From Sycon ciliatum (lineage: Eukaryota; Porifera; Calcarea; Leucosolenida; Sycettidae), in contig NC_088645.1 of the NCBI RefSeq assembly GCF_964019385.1, positions 25,851,189 through 25,915,188 of the forward strand: a DNA stretch of 64,000 bases, given 5' to 3'. Of this stretch, positions 35,643 to 46,372 are shown piece after piece. How positions within the stretch are numbered: the first letter of the stretch is position 1; every line of letters begins with the position of its first letter. Position numbers and translations under genes: made by a program. A model generated the notes under the pieces. It was given only the letters and a program-made list of their open reading frames with translations. It had not been told where the DNA came from and made no database searches.

Positions 35643-36731
35643 CTGACCGTGTCACCGGCATACATTGTCATCACATGCATACCCCACAAGTTACACACAT
35701 GCACAGTAGAAGCACAATAAAAGCAATGGAAAAATATGAAGGGGTTGCTGAAGCATCTTCACACTTCAATTTCAGACTTCGATGTGGTCGTCACGGGGTA
35801 ATATACCTGCAAGATACAAGTGATACAGAAAGAAAGCATAAGGTCATGAGGTAGGCTATGAGACAGCACAAATTGGCCACCTACATGTATGTTCAGGGCT
35901 GGTGTACACACACACGCAGAATTATCATAATCGAGAATTTCCCAAACTACAGAAGAGCAATGAAATCCATTTGCATGCACAGGAGCAATTTTGCAGTATG
36001 ATGCGCAGCTCGGGAATACACCTGTTGGCAATGGATTACATTCCCATTGGAATTCCCATTCACGTGGGATTCACAGAAGCAATTTGGCAGTGTGCTGCGC
36101 AATGCGACACGACCTGCGATTCTGCGTGCGATGCAAACTCGCACAAAATACCATTCACAGAATCACGACAAGACGTCAGCGATGCAACAGCGCCTTGCTG
36201 ACGTGCCTCAAGTCAAAGCTCAATGAGAATGCGTTTGTCGGTTACAACTGGTACAAATGTACAAGCAATTTCTGAAAATGCTCCTGTGAATCCTGCTTTA
36301 AGCAGTGCAGGAATGTCCCTCCTCCGCTCGTCCCCCCCCCCCCCCTCCACACCCTCAGGGAACTTGACAAGGAATGGTGGTCTTCGCGGTTCCCAACATC
36401 TCTTTGCAGTTTCTGGTCTCCACTATGTCTTTTCAATGGGGATTTGTACCTACCATAAAAGCAAGCCTAAAAAATGAACAGCACATTTGCCGTTCCCCCA
36501 CTGGGGAGGATGCGTTCCACAGCTATTCTGACAAGATATTCCGAGAAGCGGTGCTGAGTGCAATGCATTGTGAAACTGAAAAGGCTGACCAAGCCGCGGC
36601 ATGTAACGTCTAAACTTCAATTGTAGTTCGCCAGCTGACTACTTTCAAACTCCATGTAGGTTGGAGTACATCTGGCTTAAAAGTTGACAACAACGCAAAC
36701 GGCGCACGCACATACGCAATGGCCACCTTAC

Positions 36732-36835
36732 CTGTACTGTAGCAGTACTTCCGAGTTCCCGTATGGGAGTTCCCTCACTGTGTGTGCAATAGCAGCCTCA
36801 TCGGACCAGTTCAATGCGACGCGGACAGTCCGACA
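36732..36835 (-). CDS. Candidate host exon 3 (unidentified gene)
   Basis: A 104-nt minus-strand exon is preceded by a pyrimidine-rich tract ending TCCTCCTCAG and followed by GTAAGG. In the frame set by the exon at 36927-36981 it reads CRTVRVALNWSDEAAIAHTV then RELPYGNSEVLLQY. Good splice signals at both ends and a frame that fits the upstream exon make this the best host-gene evidence in the window. The protein family is not recognised. Confidence 0.5.
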
Positions 36836-36926
36836 CTGAGGAGGACATTGAAGAAGTCAGAGACAGGAAGAATGGTTGATTTACAATTCAACTAGCAAGG
36901 CTGCACACCCACGAAGTTCCACTCAC

Positions 36927-36981
36927 CATTGTGCCGTCCTTCTTGGAATGCAGAAATAACGCTTCCTCTCGAGAACGCAGC
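36927..36981 (-). CDS. Candidate host exon 2 (unidentified gene)
   Basis: A 55-nt minus-strand exon lies between a strong acceptor (CTTCCTTTTTCTCTGTCACAG) shortened by splicing to its AG and the donor GTGAGT. It reads LRSREEALFLHSKKDGTM in the frame that continues into the next exon. The exon just upstream of it was not identified with confidence. Confidence 0.5.
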
Positions 36982-37175
36982 CTGTGACAGAGAAAAAGGA
37001 AGGAGCATCGCCATCGGCATTGGTCCTCTGCTATCACCGATTGCCGAGTTGCACAGTTCACTCTAACAAGACTGAGGATGTTCAAGAACTCCCCATCCAT
37101 ACCATTATTGGAGTAAGAGGAAAGGTCAGATTGCCTAGCTTCTAGGGCCTAGCATTCCTGGATGCCAGGATGTGC

Positions 37176-37202
37176 TGCCCCCCCCCCCCCCCCCCGCCCC
37201 TC
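37176..37202. repeat. Poly-C tract
   Basis: C run of about 19 broken by one G near the end; a likely indel-prone site. Confidence 0.9.
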
Positions 37203-37350
37203 CCTTCTACTGCCTGGAAAGGGCAACATATGTGACAGCGTTCACCAGTACAGTCGGAGGAGAACATGGGAGAAAGCAAATAAGGGCAAAACACATGAAT
37301 CCCTTATAAACAAGCAGTGGCAACTCTAGCACCAGCAATGTTGGACTTAC

Positions 37351-37432
37351 ATCCCAGCCATTGCCGCCGGATTCAGCGGCTTCTTCTTCTTCGTCTCCCA
37401 TCTTGGAAGCACTCCTTCCCGTAAGTTCAGTC
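37351..37432 (-). CDS. Candidate host exon 1b, duplicated acidic exon
   Basis: An 82-nt minus-strand stretch between acceptor GATCCCAG and donor GTAAGT. It reads SASKMGDEEEEAAESGGNGW D, nearly the same C-terminal half as the exon at 37546-37650. The two lie in tandem repeats of about 195 bp that include their introns. Its first half is in a different frame from the sister copy. Confidence 0.4.
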
Positions 37433-37545
37433 CTGGGATCGGGAGTACAGTCGGAGGAGGACGTCGGAAAAGGCAAAAAGGCAACACACATGATTCCCTT
37501 ATAAGCAAGCAGTGGCAACTCTGGCACCAGCAATGTTGGACTTAC

Positions 37546-37650
37546 ATCCCAGCCATTGCCACCGGATTCCCACGCTTCCTCTTCGTCGTCTTCCAGTTCC
37601 CAGGTTCCATCTTGCAAATACTCCTTCCCGTAAGTAAGTGCAGTCCTGGC
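37546..37650 (-). CDS. Candidate host exon 1a, acidic exon
   Basis: A 105-nt minus-strand exon between acceptor CATCCACCCAG and donor GTAAGT. It reads ARTALTYGKEYLQDGTWELE then DDEEEAWESGGNGWD, an acidic, Trp-ended segment. Sister copy at 37351-37432. The gene is not recognised. An ATG in good context at about 37822 (minus) could be upstream coding sequence, but this is not established. Confidence 0.45.
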
Positions 37651-38047
37651 CTGGGTGGATGCGCAGTACATTGACGATGGCGGAGATGGAGCAGGTCAGG
37701 GAGCCCTATAGGGGTCCCGAGAGCAGATTGTGGCCAAATTCGGGACGATGCCGGACGCCAGTCAGTATGAAGTAGCGAATTGCGGACCGCCACGTAGATT
37801 GGGGTCGCGGGGTCATAATCCATGGGCACTACTCGTACGTTGCACCAAAAAAAGGCACTGCACTGTTCCACAGTTGCTGTTAGCGGTCGCCAAAGGCACT
37901 TGGTAGGCCGGTTATTGGGTCACGTGTCAACAAAGTGTCAACAAAGTGTCGACCACGTGTCTTTAGCGGTGCACTAATTTAGGTGTCCCCAAACTGAAAA
38001 CATCGAGCACCAGTAGTATGGAAAGGCTTTAGACAGAAAGCCTTTCC

Positions 38048-38352
38048 AATTATTTGTAATTTATTATTTCTTCTTTCTTTTGTTCTTTTGTTCTTTTTCT
38101 TTTTTCTTGTCTTTTTCCAACTTCTGCCCATGGCGTCCTTCTCTCAGCTCGTCAGCTGTAACAGTCATAGTCATCACCATGACGACTGTTGTGAGAAGGT
38201 GCTCGCTGCCGACGAGGTTGGTGATGTCCCGACGAGGCCATGGGTAGGCCTTCACCACGTCGGAACACCCCGTCTGCACGTTGGTGTTGTGGTCTGGGTG
38301 TTGATGGACGTTGATGTTGTTGTAATAGTTGTTGTCGTTGTAATTGTCGTTG

Positions 38353-38433
<81 letters not shown>

Positions 38434-38664
38434 CTCCTTAGAGTTGTTCTCGTTGTTGCTGTTGGTCTTGGTAATACTAATAGTCTTGTTCACGGACCTC
38501 ATGAATTCCACAAATAAAACAGAGTTATATTTCTTGAATCAGCTTCAGGGTTACTTTTCCTTCAATTATGAATGATTTGTGGAATGTTGCAATTGGTAAC
38601 ATGGAAACATAAGTTCAGTGCAGCTTCCAGTATGTTGTTCAGGTGAGGTACACCGGTTTTGGGA
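38048..38664 (+). repeat. Block B of the large inverted repeat, left arm
   Basis: Inverse complement of 48540-49133. Contains a (GTT)n tract (38354-38433) that is longer here than its (AAC)n partner in the right arm; otherwise nearly identical, including flanking GGTGATGTCCCGACGAGG. Confidence 0.92.
38354..38433. repeat. (GTT)n microsatellite
   Basis: About 27 GTT units; poly-Cys, poly-Leu and poly-Asn readings are artefacts. Length differs from the mirror copy at about 48773-48810. Confidence 0.97.
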
Positions 38665-38896
38665 TTAAGGAGGCTCCGAACAGTTGCGCAGCGCAGTGTA
38701 AAAAGGGCACCTCCGAAATCTGTTTTTTGCCGCGAGGTTCGAAAAATGTTGTGTTCCATGCGGAAACAACACAAGCTGTTGTTCAGAAAGACGTTTTTTG
38801 ATTTCTCTGTGCTCGCAGTTGTTCCAGGATGTAGTTCTATTCGTTGCAGTGTTTCTGTAGCCGTGGCTGTTTCTACGCTGGAAAGCATCACTGGCC

Positions 38897-39130
38897 ATGG
38901 CTAATGCAAAACAAAGGCAGTTCCTACGCTGCTTGATTTTTTGTGAAAACTTTGTTGAAGCGGTCGGATGTGGCCGCGAAGAACAAATAATAATACTGAC
39001 GAAGAAGGGTGAGAAAAGCAGGCTGAAGTCAGTGAAGACATCGTTGTCGAACGTAGTGATACTAGTACTGGTACTGGAATTTAGCATGGACTACCTGTGG
39101 AGCGTGAAGTGGCTGCCCACTCGCTGGTAA
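38897..39130 (+). CDS. Hypothetical ORF in the TTAA insertion
   Basis: 77 codons starting MANAKQRQFLRCLIFCENFV and then VGCGREEQIIILTKKGEKSR. Ordinary composition, no recognised domain, ends shortly before non-coding repeats. It could be the remains of an element-encoded protein. Low confidence. Confidence 0.25.
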   Translation: MANAKQRQFLRCLIFCENFVEAVGCGREEQIIILTKKGEKSRLKSVKTSLSNVVILVLVLEFSMDYLWSVKWLPTRW

Positions 39131-39462
39131 GTGGACCCACTTGCAGCTCCAGTCGCACGAGTGCCGTTTGAAACTTTCTGTGGATCCTAGAGTATCCTGA
39201 GCTCAGTGGACGACGCATCTCAGAGCTGCTGAACTTGGGCTACTGTCCCTGTAGGAATGAGGTTCGTGTGAACCACTGTACTGCACTGATGGTGTAAGGA
39301 AAACGCTGGCCAGAAGCTTGTGTTCTGAACCAGGGACGAACTTCTAAATCCTGCTTTTGTAAAATGGGGATGCCACAACTAAGATGTGCACACTCAGGTG
39401 TGTGTTGGGTAAATGCCTGTGGTTGATTATTTTGAATCCTTTCCTATGCGCAAGTACATGCG

Positions 39463-39860
39463 TTTGTGTGTGTGTGTACGCGCGGGCGCGCGCGCGCGCG
39501 TGTGTGTGTGTACACGCACGCGCGGGTGTGTGTGTGTACGCGCGCATGCGCGCGCGCGTGTGTGTGTGTGTGTGTGTGTGCAAGCTGTTGAAAGGTGCAA
39601 TCCGAGCACAAGTTGCTATGTCTAACGTAGTTTGTTCGCTACCCTCGCTTCAGCTTTGGGCAGGTGTATGAGTGTGTGTGTACGCACGTGTGTGTGTGTG
39701 TGTGCGTGCGTGCTCGTGCCCGCATGTGTGGGTTCGCACGCAATGTTGATCTGGGTTATGCACATGTCCCCACGAGTGCACTGTGTGCATGTGCATGCAA
39801 ATGTCTGTGTACATGTATGTGTGTATGCACGTGCATGTGTGCGCGCGTTTGCAAAGCTAG
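39463..39860. repeat. Alternating purine-pyrimidine tracts (GT/GC)
   Basis: Long runs of TG mixed with CGCGCG (39463-39580 and 39665-39850). ORFs on both strands here are repeat artefacts. Confidence 0.95.
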
Positions 39861-41131
39861 GTGTGGAAGGGGTGGAGGGGCTCACGGTGCTGGTTCTGTA
39901 TGCCTCTCCTCTCTGGTGTCCGCAAGGACAGTGTTGTAATGGCTTTACAGTACAGGAGTTGCATGTGAATGCACATTTGTGAACCGTATTTGAGACACAA
40001 AAAAGAATTGTCGAGAGAGCATGACAGTACACTACATGTATATCGTATGTGTGCACGCCAGCGTGTGTAGATGCATATTGCCCTTCATGCTATGTTTTTC
40101 TGGAGTCTGCTGCTATCAACGCAAGTGACAACCAGCAAATGCATGCCCAGTGCAGTGGCTGGTCTTCATACTTTTATTTACACTCAGTCCTACTATGGAC
40201 TAGTAGTGTTACAATGATGCGTGCACGAGAGTGTGTGCATGTGGGTGGGTGTTTATGTGCGTGCGCACGCTTGTGAGTGTTTAGTGTGCCTAATTTTGAA
40301 TGCCTGCTTTCACATTATTCATGTGCCAGTTTCATGGTCGAGGTTGTTATGAAACCTCGCTGCCTTACATGTACATGTACACTACTCGTATATCAATGTG
40401 CTAGGGCTGAAGGCTAAATGACATACATGTACATGTAATTATACATGTACCTTTCCAAGGACAGACTGTCTGGTATGTCCAAAGGGGGTTGCAGCATGAA
40501 AATAACTTCTTCTAAAATAATATTACCATACTACCATGCCATTGGTAGTGATATTTAGTCAAGAAGGCACGAATTGTCAGATTTTCTAAAAATGCTATTT
40601 TCAGGATTGGCCTAAAAATACCATATTTTGATACCTATATTGTTTGGTAGGGGCCTAAAGTGCCTGGTGACACCATCAAAACTGTCCATTATCGGTTTCC
40701 TTGGGGCTCAAGGATCACAGAAAGCCACAAAAATCAATATGTCCATGGACAAAATGTTGCAGGCTGAACCATTTCACAATTCAGCACCCGATGGAAATTT
40801 CGGTACCCGTAATTTCGAAGAAGTGGCTCGCCAAGGGCAAAACCAAGACACAGTCTATCTTGTGTGGTTCTTAAACATATGATGAAGAAAAGGCTTAGTA
40901 TCCTACTTCCAGGAGGCTTCTTTGGGTCAAAAACCAAATTTTTTACCATTTTTTTGCCGAAAATCAAGAAATTGTACACTCACTAAATACACCAGAATAC
41001 CTCTTATATGCCTGGTGACCCTACCTAAAAACTATACCAAATTGAAGAAGAGACATCACTCCACCATTCTATGCATAAAAAACAGGGTGTCCATGGACCT
41101 TTTATTTTTACTTCTTTAGGTGGGAGCCTCC

Positions 41132-42216
41132 TTAAATGTCGGAAGTCAGCATTGCTTACCTCGGCTGTTGCGCTGGACCGTCTTGGGTTCCCTCGTAGTT
41201 AATTAATTGTGCGTCCCCCCAGGGGGTTTGGGCTCTCCGGTATTAATCCTTTGTTGAAACGAGAAATTGTTTACTAATTAATTATTGATGAAGGGGTTAG
41301 TGTTGTATCACGTTCTTCGTGGCGTGGGCTGAGTCTTCTGCCAGGTGGACGGAGCTATAAAACACACAGACAGGACGGCGGTTATTGGTGTATCGAAGGA
41401 GAAGAGAAGTCTCACTGGCGGGTCTCTGAGAGAGACACACGTGTTGACTTTGGACTTACCGGGAGATCTCTCCAGGTTGTCCGAGGAGCTGATAAGATGG
41501 TCGTCGACGTCGAAGGTGAACGTAGGCTGAGGAAGATAATGTGGAGTGTAGTCGGACACGACGTGATGGCTTCTTGTTGTCTTCGCGAGTTGTGTTCTGG
41601 AGACGTCGATCTTGCGTGGTGTCGTAGGTCGTGCGCGGGGATCGCGCGTAGATCTGCGTGCGGTGATGCTGGCGCGCGTGGTGCTCCGGGGCGTTTGTCG
41701 TCCTCGTCGTTCCGACAATGGTGAGTCGTACTTGCGGACTTGCTTCTTTCGCGATTGTGCGTTGCATCTCCGCCGTTGGGGTCAGTATTTGACCCGGGCG
41801 TTGTCCATACCGCTTGTTCTGGATATGTTGTGCGGTCTCCGTTGATCTGGGTTTGTGGTGGTCAGGTCCGAGTACGAATCTACCACGTGAACCGTGTGTG
41901 GTGGATTAATTATTTTATTTTGGTGGAGATCGAAAATGATCTCCGATCCGAGGAAAACGGCTCGATCCGGCCGGTGGTCGAGTGTGCCTGTTGTGTATAG
42001 CGAGAGCTGCAGAGTGCAGTAAATATTGGCGCCCCTATTGTAACTGTCTAGTCTAGGTGAATGGATGCTGTAATCTGTTCGCGTGGTACTGCCTGCTGAG
42101 CGCTGTGTTGTTCGGAAACAAGAGTCGAAGAGAAGGTTGTAGATGGATCAGAGCTGGTAACTAACTGTTGCTTGTGAGTGGTTGCAGTCGTCTGTAGTGC
42201 TGATACTGATACTTAT
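41132..42216 (+). repeat. Block C of the large inverted repeat, left arm
   Basis: Inverse complement of 47469-48539 except for about 14 bp present only on the left near 41760. Both strands have open frames (for example minus 41718-41308, starting MSERRGRQTPRST). No domain was recognised and the same frames recur in the other arm. Contains AATATTGGCGCCCCTATTG, which looks like a primer-binding site but has no associated LTR evidence. Confidence 0.92.
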
Positions 42217-43835
42217 ACATGGAGGAATCTTCGGTTGTTGGTTCAATTATTTGATCAGTAGTGTCCTAATGGAGGGGGAAATGTGGGTGGTGAGCTGTCC
42301 TAGTGGTAGATTTACCCCTATTGTCTGTGGCCGTGGGAAGCCCTGCGTGAAGGAAACTGCAAGTGGAAATTGTTGCGGATTCTATTCAGACTTGATTTTC
42401 AGTCTATGGATAGGGATCTCAGCGCGTGCAGTGCGCAGGGTGTTTGCGCATACATTGCGTCATCGAGTTTTGAGTGCAGCTCGCGGACACAGCAGAAAAA
42501 TGGCGACGGTCGATTTTCGACACTAGGGCCCGCGGTGGACACTAGCGGAATCGTCATCTTCATCGCCGTTCGAACATACTTTGTAATTCCCGCCGAAGGA
42601 CAGCGTGGCCAAGGCGATATTGCCCCGGTCGATTTTCCTATAATTTTCCATGCGGCAAGAACCCACTTCAGAGAGGATTCAGTCAAAAATTCAGACGTTT
42701 TCTCCGGTTAGATTGTCCTAACTTCGATTTTCAGTGCATCAGCCATCGCGAACATCGCCGCCATTATCACTCAGAGAGAAGACATCGCGCTCCGTAGAAG
42801 AGGTGTTCACGCTGCGTCCAAGAGTGAAAGATTGTGCTCTTTGACCCTCCATAGTTCCTCTGAGAGAGTGTCTGGGAGATAGGTAGCTTGGAAATGGCCG
42901 TAGAACGTGCTTTCCTGGACGCAATATTCAGCCATTTCTACTGTCTTCTTCAACTTGATTTATTTCGAAAAAAATGTTCTTTTCCACGATTTCTGCACTG
43001 GACGCGTTTGGGATCGAAAATCTCACCTGCGCAGACTGGCTGCGCAGTTCACGCGCTGAGATCCCTACTATGGAAGAGGTATCTTATTAATTTTTTAATT
43101 TTTTGGGAGGTTGAAATTTCCAGTCGACATAGTGACGCAATTGAATAGTTGTGATTAGGTGGTATGATTGCGTAAGGAGGAGGAAGGAATTGGATCAGTT
43201 GGAAAATACACAAGAAAAAAAGGAAGGGGGGTTGGTTTGATTGAGTGCTGTAGACTCGTAATGTAAGAAATTTGTATGTAATTATGTGGAAAAAATTATG
43301 GACGGGTAATTGCCATTGATTTATGTTATTATTATGACGGATGACCTGGACCATTGCCGTTGGTCCAGGTCATCCGTCATAATAATAACATAAATCAATG
43401 GCAATTACCCGTCCATAATTTTTTCCACATAATTACATACAAATTTCTTACATTACGAGTATACAGCACTCAATCAAACCAACCCCCCTTCCTTTTTTTC
43501 TTGTGTATTTTCCAACTGATCCAATTCCTTCCTCCTCCTTACGCAATCATACCACCTAATCACAACTATTCAATTGCGTCACTATGTCGACTGGAAATTT
43601 CAACCTCCCAAAAAATTAAAAAATTAATAAGATACCTCTTCCATAGACTGAAAATCAAGTCTGAATAGAATCCGCAACAATTTCCACTTGCAGTTTCCTT
43701 CACGCAGGGCTTCCCACGGCCACAGACAATAGGGGTAAATCTACCACTAGGACAGCTCACCACCCACATTTCCCCCTCCATAAGGACACTACTGATCAAA
43801 TAACTGAACCAACAACCGAAGATTCCTCCATGTAT
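42215..43835. mobile_element. Near-perfect palindromic element carrying a hAT-like insert
   Basis: Arms start ATACATGGAGGAATC and end with its inverse. The symmetry centre is at about 43351 (GACCTGGACCATTGCC facing GGTCCAGGTC). Once the hAT-like insert (42411-43067) is set aside, the two arms match for about 480 bp each. Non-coding. It sits at the inner end of block C. Confidence 0.9.
42411..43067. mobile_element. hAT-like non-autonomous element
   Basis: Ends TAGGGATCTCAGCGCGTG and its inverse, flanked by CTATGGA (42404-42410 and 43068-43074). The opposite arm of the palindrome (about 43640) has a single CTATGGA and no insert, confirming the boundaries. A 7-bp exact duplication, or 8 bp with one mismatch, plus TAGGG ends, suggests hAT. 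No transposase. Confidence 0.85.
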
Positions 43836-44318
43836 TTAGAAAAGCGATCCTGTCAGCTTTTCTATTATTGTGTTCACATGGCGCTACCTAACGACACCGC
43901 TATTCAGACACGTTGTCTACGTAGCTACGTAAGTTTCTACGTAAGATGCTCGGTACCTGGTCCTGGACCAGGGAGCTACTCCATGGCTCCTACCATCGCG
44001 CGGCCGGCTGGCCGCATGCGTGTGCATTGCAGACTTTTTGTTGTTGCCTTTTCGGATGTGCATGCACGACGAACTTCCTTCTTTGGAACTGCTTCTTGCA
44101 TGAGCTGTTTCGGATATTTCGTCTCCTGGCCTGGCTTATTTCGTTTCGGCGCTGCTGAGACCTCCTTTCGCGGAATATTACTCAATGACAGGTGAGTTGA
44201 CCAGTTCACTTTGATTCATTTGCTTGTGTTGACTCTTTCATTTACGAAAAGTGTGCTGATTTTGGGCGGAATGAAATAAATAATGGAAAAGCTGACAGGA
44301 TCTCCTTTCTAAATGTAG
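43836..44318. mobile_element. MITE with 37-bp TIRs
   Basis: ATTTAGAAAAGCGATCCTGT at the left and its near-exact inverse at about 44282-44318. It abuts the palindromic element directly. A tandemly repeated stretch (about 44150-44290 and 44330-44450, sharing CAATGACAGGTGA and GATTCATTTGCTT) overlaps its right end. Confidence 0.6.
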
Positions 44319-44319
44319 C

Positions 44320-45034
44320 TTTTCCGCTGCCGAGGCCTCCTTTTACGGAATACTCAATGACAGGTGATCTCTGAGTTGACCAGTTTCCTTCGATTCATTT
44401 GCTTATGCTCACCCTTTCATTTACGGAAACGTGTGCTGATTTTATTCGGATTTAGATCCATTTTTATCTCTTTGCCCTTGCCTACAGTGTGCGAAGAACG
44501 CGAGTTCACCTTCTTGACGGTAAGGCTTATGTTAGATGTGTTGTCGAAATACTCATATCCATTGCACATTAGTACGTTACAAGTAAGGCACTGGTCAGTG
44601 GCATACTATCGTTGGCAGTTCCCAATCTGGAGGGAAAGGTTCAAGGACTCATTGACCGAGTTTGCCAAATAAATTCGCATATCAAGGAAAATCTCCATTG
44701 TGGAGAGGTTCAGTAACTTGTTTGCTTCATACGAAACGAGCCAATGGGTGCAGTCTCGTGAAAATCTCGTACTTGTATGATTGCATTTGTTTACTCGAGT
44801 CTGGGCTGTTTGATTTGTGAGTACCGCCGAGATTGCACTGCCCCAAATAAAGTTTCGTGCCGTTAATGCAAGAATTACGATCTGCAATCTGTTTGTAGTA
44901 CCAAGAGTACATGAAACCCCCGGGTTTTCATGTACTCTTGGTAGTACCTGTAGTACCTGCAAGAATGTGCAGTCCGTGTATCGTACTTTCTCTGTTGCTG
45001 TTACAGTTGCTGTCAAGTTGCTAAAGAAAGGTTC
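44320..45034. other. No gene recognised
   Basis: Contains the second half of a tandem duplication (44330-44450) and hairpin insertion 2. A 229-codon minus-strand frame crosses the MITE at 45038 and the hairpin and shows no domain. Confidence 0.5.
44902..44940. mobile_element. Mini-hairpin insertion 2 (CAAGAG...CTCTTG)
   Basis: A 39-bp palindrome, CAAGAGTACATGAAACCC facing GGGTTTTCATGTACTCTTG, with exact 7-bp direct repeats GTAGTAC at 44895-44901 and 44941-44947. Confidence 0.8.
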
Positions 45035-45037
45035 AGT

Positions 45038-45317
45038 AGAGAGGTTCTGCAAAACGAAAATTCGAACGAAGTTTCGCGACAGTCCTTGCGAAAGTGTGTA
45101 CGAATTTTTGCACGAACTTTGCGTTCTGCACATTTTCGTAGTTTGCGCGGGCCAAGTGCACGTACGCCATGACCCGATCTCACGAAATTTCCTACGACAG
45201 TTCATTTCGTGTTCCCTGCAAGTTTCGCTTCCAAAGTTGCGAAAGTTCGTGCGAAGTTTCGCACCTCCTGATGTAGAGGGAAAGTTTGTACGCATTTTCG
45301 TTTTGCAGAACCTCTCT
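45038..45317. mobile_element. 280-bp MITE, AGT direct repeats
   Basis: Ends AGAGAGGTTCTGCAAAACGA and its inverse. AGT lies on both sides (45035-45037 and 45318-45320). The interior has several short GCGAAAGT/ACTTTCGC-type inversions. No ORF of its own. Confidence 0.65.
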
Positions 45318-45329
45318 AGTGACTCTTTT

Positions 45330-46172
45330 GTTTGATAGGAGACGAGTCAATGAGTCGGTGTGGCTTAGAATCTTTCGCTGTAGAATAAATCTATTCGTAT
45401 GTCTATTTGAGAAATAATTGTATTCACTGGTTATAAAATAGGTTAAGACAAACTCACAGAATAAATACCATCGGTCCCTTGGTGTTCGTCCTAAAGAAGT
45501 TCGACTGGATATCATTCATACTCACCAAAAGATGTGTAAGATTTTATTATCATGGAGTGCCTTGTTTATCTCTCAGTATCAGTACCTCCAACCATAGCCT
45601 TGACCCTTTTATCCTCAGGATCAGTGTAGTTGTTGGAACGAGGTGTCGGACTTAGCAATGTATTTGTTTACATTTTAATACATGTTTACTGTTCCTCCTT
45701 TGCTGTGTTGTTTTAGAAAATCGTGGACTAACAGTTTGAAGTCATTGAACTACTTCCAAAAGTTGTATCGACATCAACAGGATTACGATTTCAGTGCAAT
45801 ATGATGGTGGATGACCTTATCACGATAACCCATGATTATAAACCAATATAAACACAGAATCAACAAAAACATCTGCGACACGCACCTGGCGCATGGCTAA
45901 ATTTCTCAAACAAATCTGATCGAGGGTGGGGAAATCTGAAATATCTGAAAGGCACGACTCATGCATAACCTTCCTAGGGGCTCCCGTAAGAAGACCATAG
46001 ATCTGTGGGAAGCACCCTAGTAAAAAAAAAAAATTCACGGTTCGCGTGAGACTCGGCTGGAAGCCGGGCTTTCCGCATCCGTAGGAACGCCACCACCCTT
46101 CAAGGATCAAGGCGCAGCCTAGTAAAATAAAAGTAAATAATAATAGTTTTCTCTGAGACAAAAATGCGACAA
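45330..46172. other. No gene recognised
   Basis: A 154-codon minus-strand ORF (46284-45820) is hydrophobic and enters the palindrome at 46173. It shows no family similarity and is probably not a gene. Confidence 0.5.
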
Positions 46173-46372
46173 TACTCATAAAAAGGACACACTTCAGGCT
46201 CATTACAAACATCTTGAAAGTTTTTGTCTTCACAAGTATACTTTCAAGCCTTCTCATCAGGTGAAATACTTGCCTGTATTTCACCTGATGAGAAGGCTTG
46301 AAAGTATACTTGTGAAGACAAAAACTTTCAAGATGTTTGTAATGAGCCTGAAGTGTGTCCTTTTTATGAGTA
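46173..46372. repeat. 200-bp near-perfect palindrome
   Basis: Arms of about 94 bp starting TACTCATAAAAAGGACACAC, with a loop of about 12 nt around TACTTGCCTGTA. Followed by (AAT)n. A strong cruciform or hairpin former with no ORF. Confidence 0.95.

Larger units (their letters stand above)
34117..38047. other. 3.9-kb segment between AATTA repeats, absent from the right arm
   Basis: The right arm reads straight from block A to block B with a single AATTA. Here AATTA occurs on both sides (34112-34116 and 38048-38052). The segment includes the 34107 MITE at its left edge and minus-strand exon candidates. The right end is a hairpin, GGAAAGGCTTT and its inverse (about 38020-38047). Either an insertion with a 5-bp duplication, or a deletion through 5-bp microhomology in the right arm. 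Confidence 0.6.
38669..41131. mobile_element. 2.46-kb TTAA-flanked insertion with GGAGGCTCC TIRs (piggyBac-like)
   Basis: TTAA lies at 38665-38668 and 41132-41135. The ends read GGAGGCTCC and GGAGCCTCC. The right arm of the large inverted repeat has the same flanking sequence with one TTAA and no insert, so the empty site is visible in this window. No piggyBac transposase is evident. The interior holds two GT/GC alternating tracts and a diverged pair of about 345-bp repeats (about 40650 and 41010) sharing TGCCTGGTGAC and GTCCATGGAC. Confidence 0.85.

Noticed and set aside
34117-38047. Helitron because of a terminal hairpin
   Set aside because: No TC start, no CTRR after the hairpin, and the junction shows a 5-bp repeat rather than a clean A-T insertion.
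38088-38511. Poly-Cys, poly-Leu and poly-Asn ORFs
   Set aside because: They read through the (GTT)n tract, which also varies in length between the two arms.
44606-45335. Overlapping long ORFs on both strands (229 and 172 codons)
   Set aside because: They cross a MITE with inverted ends and a hairpin insertion, so openness on both strands reflects the inverted repeat.
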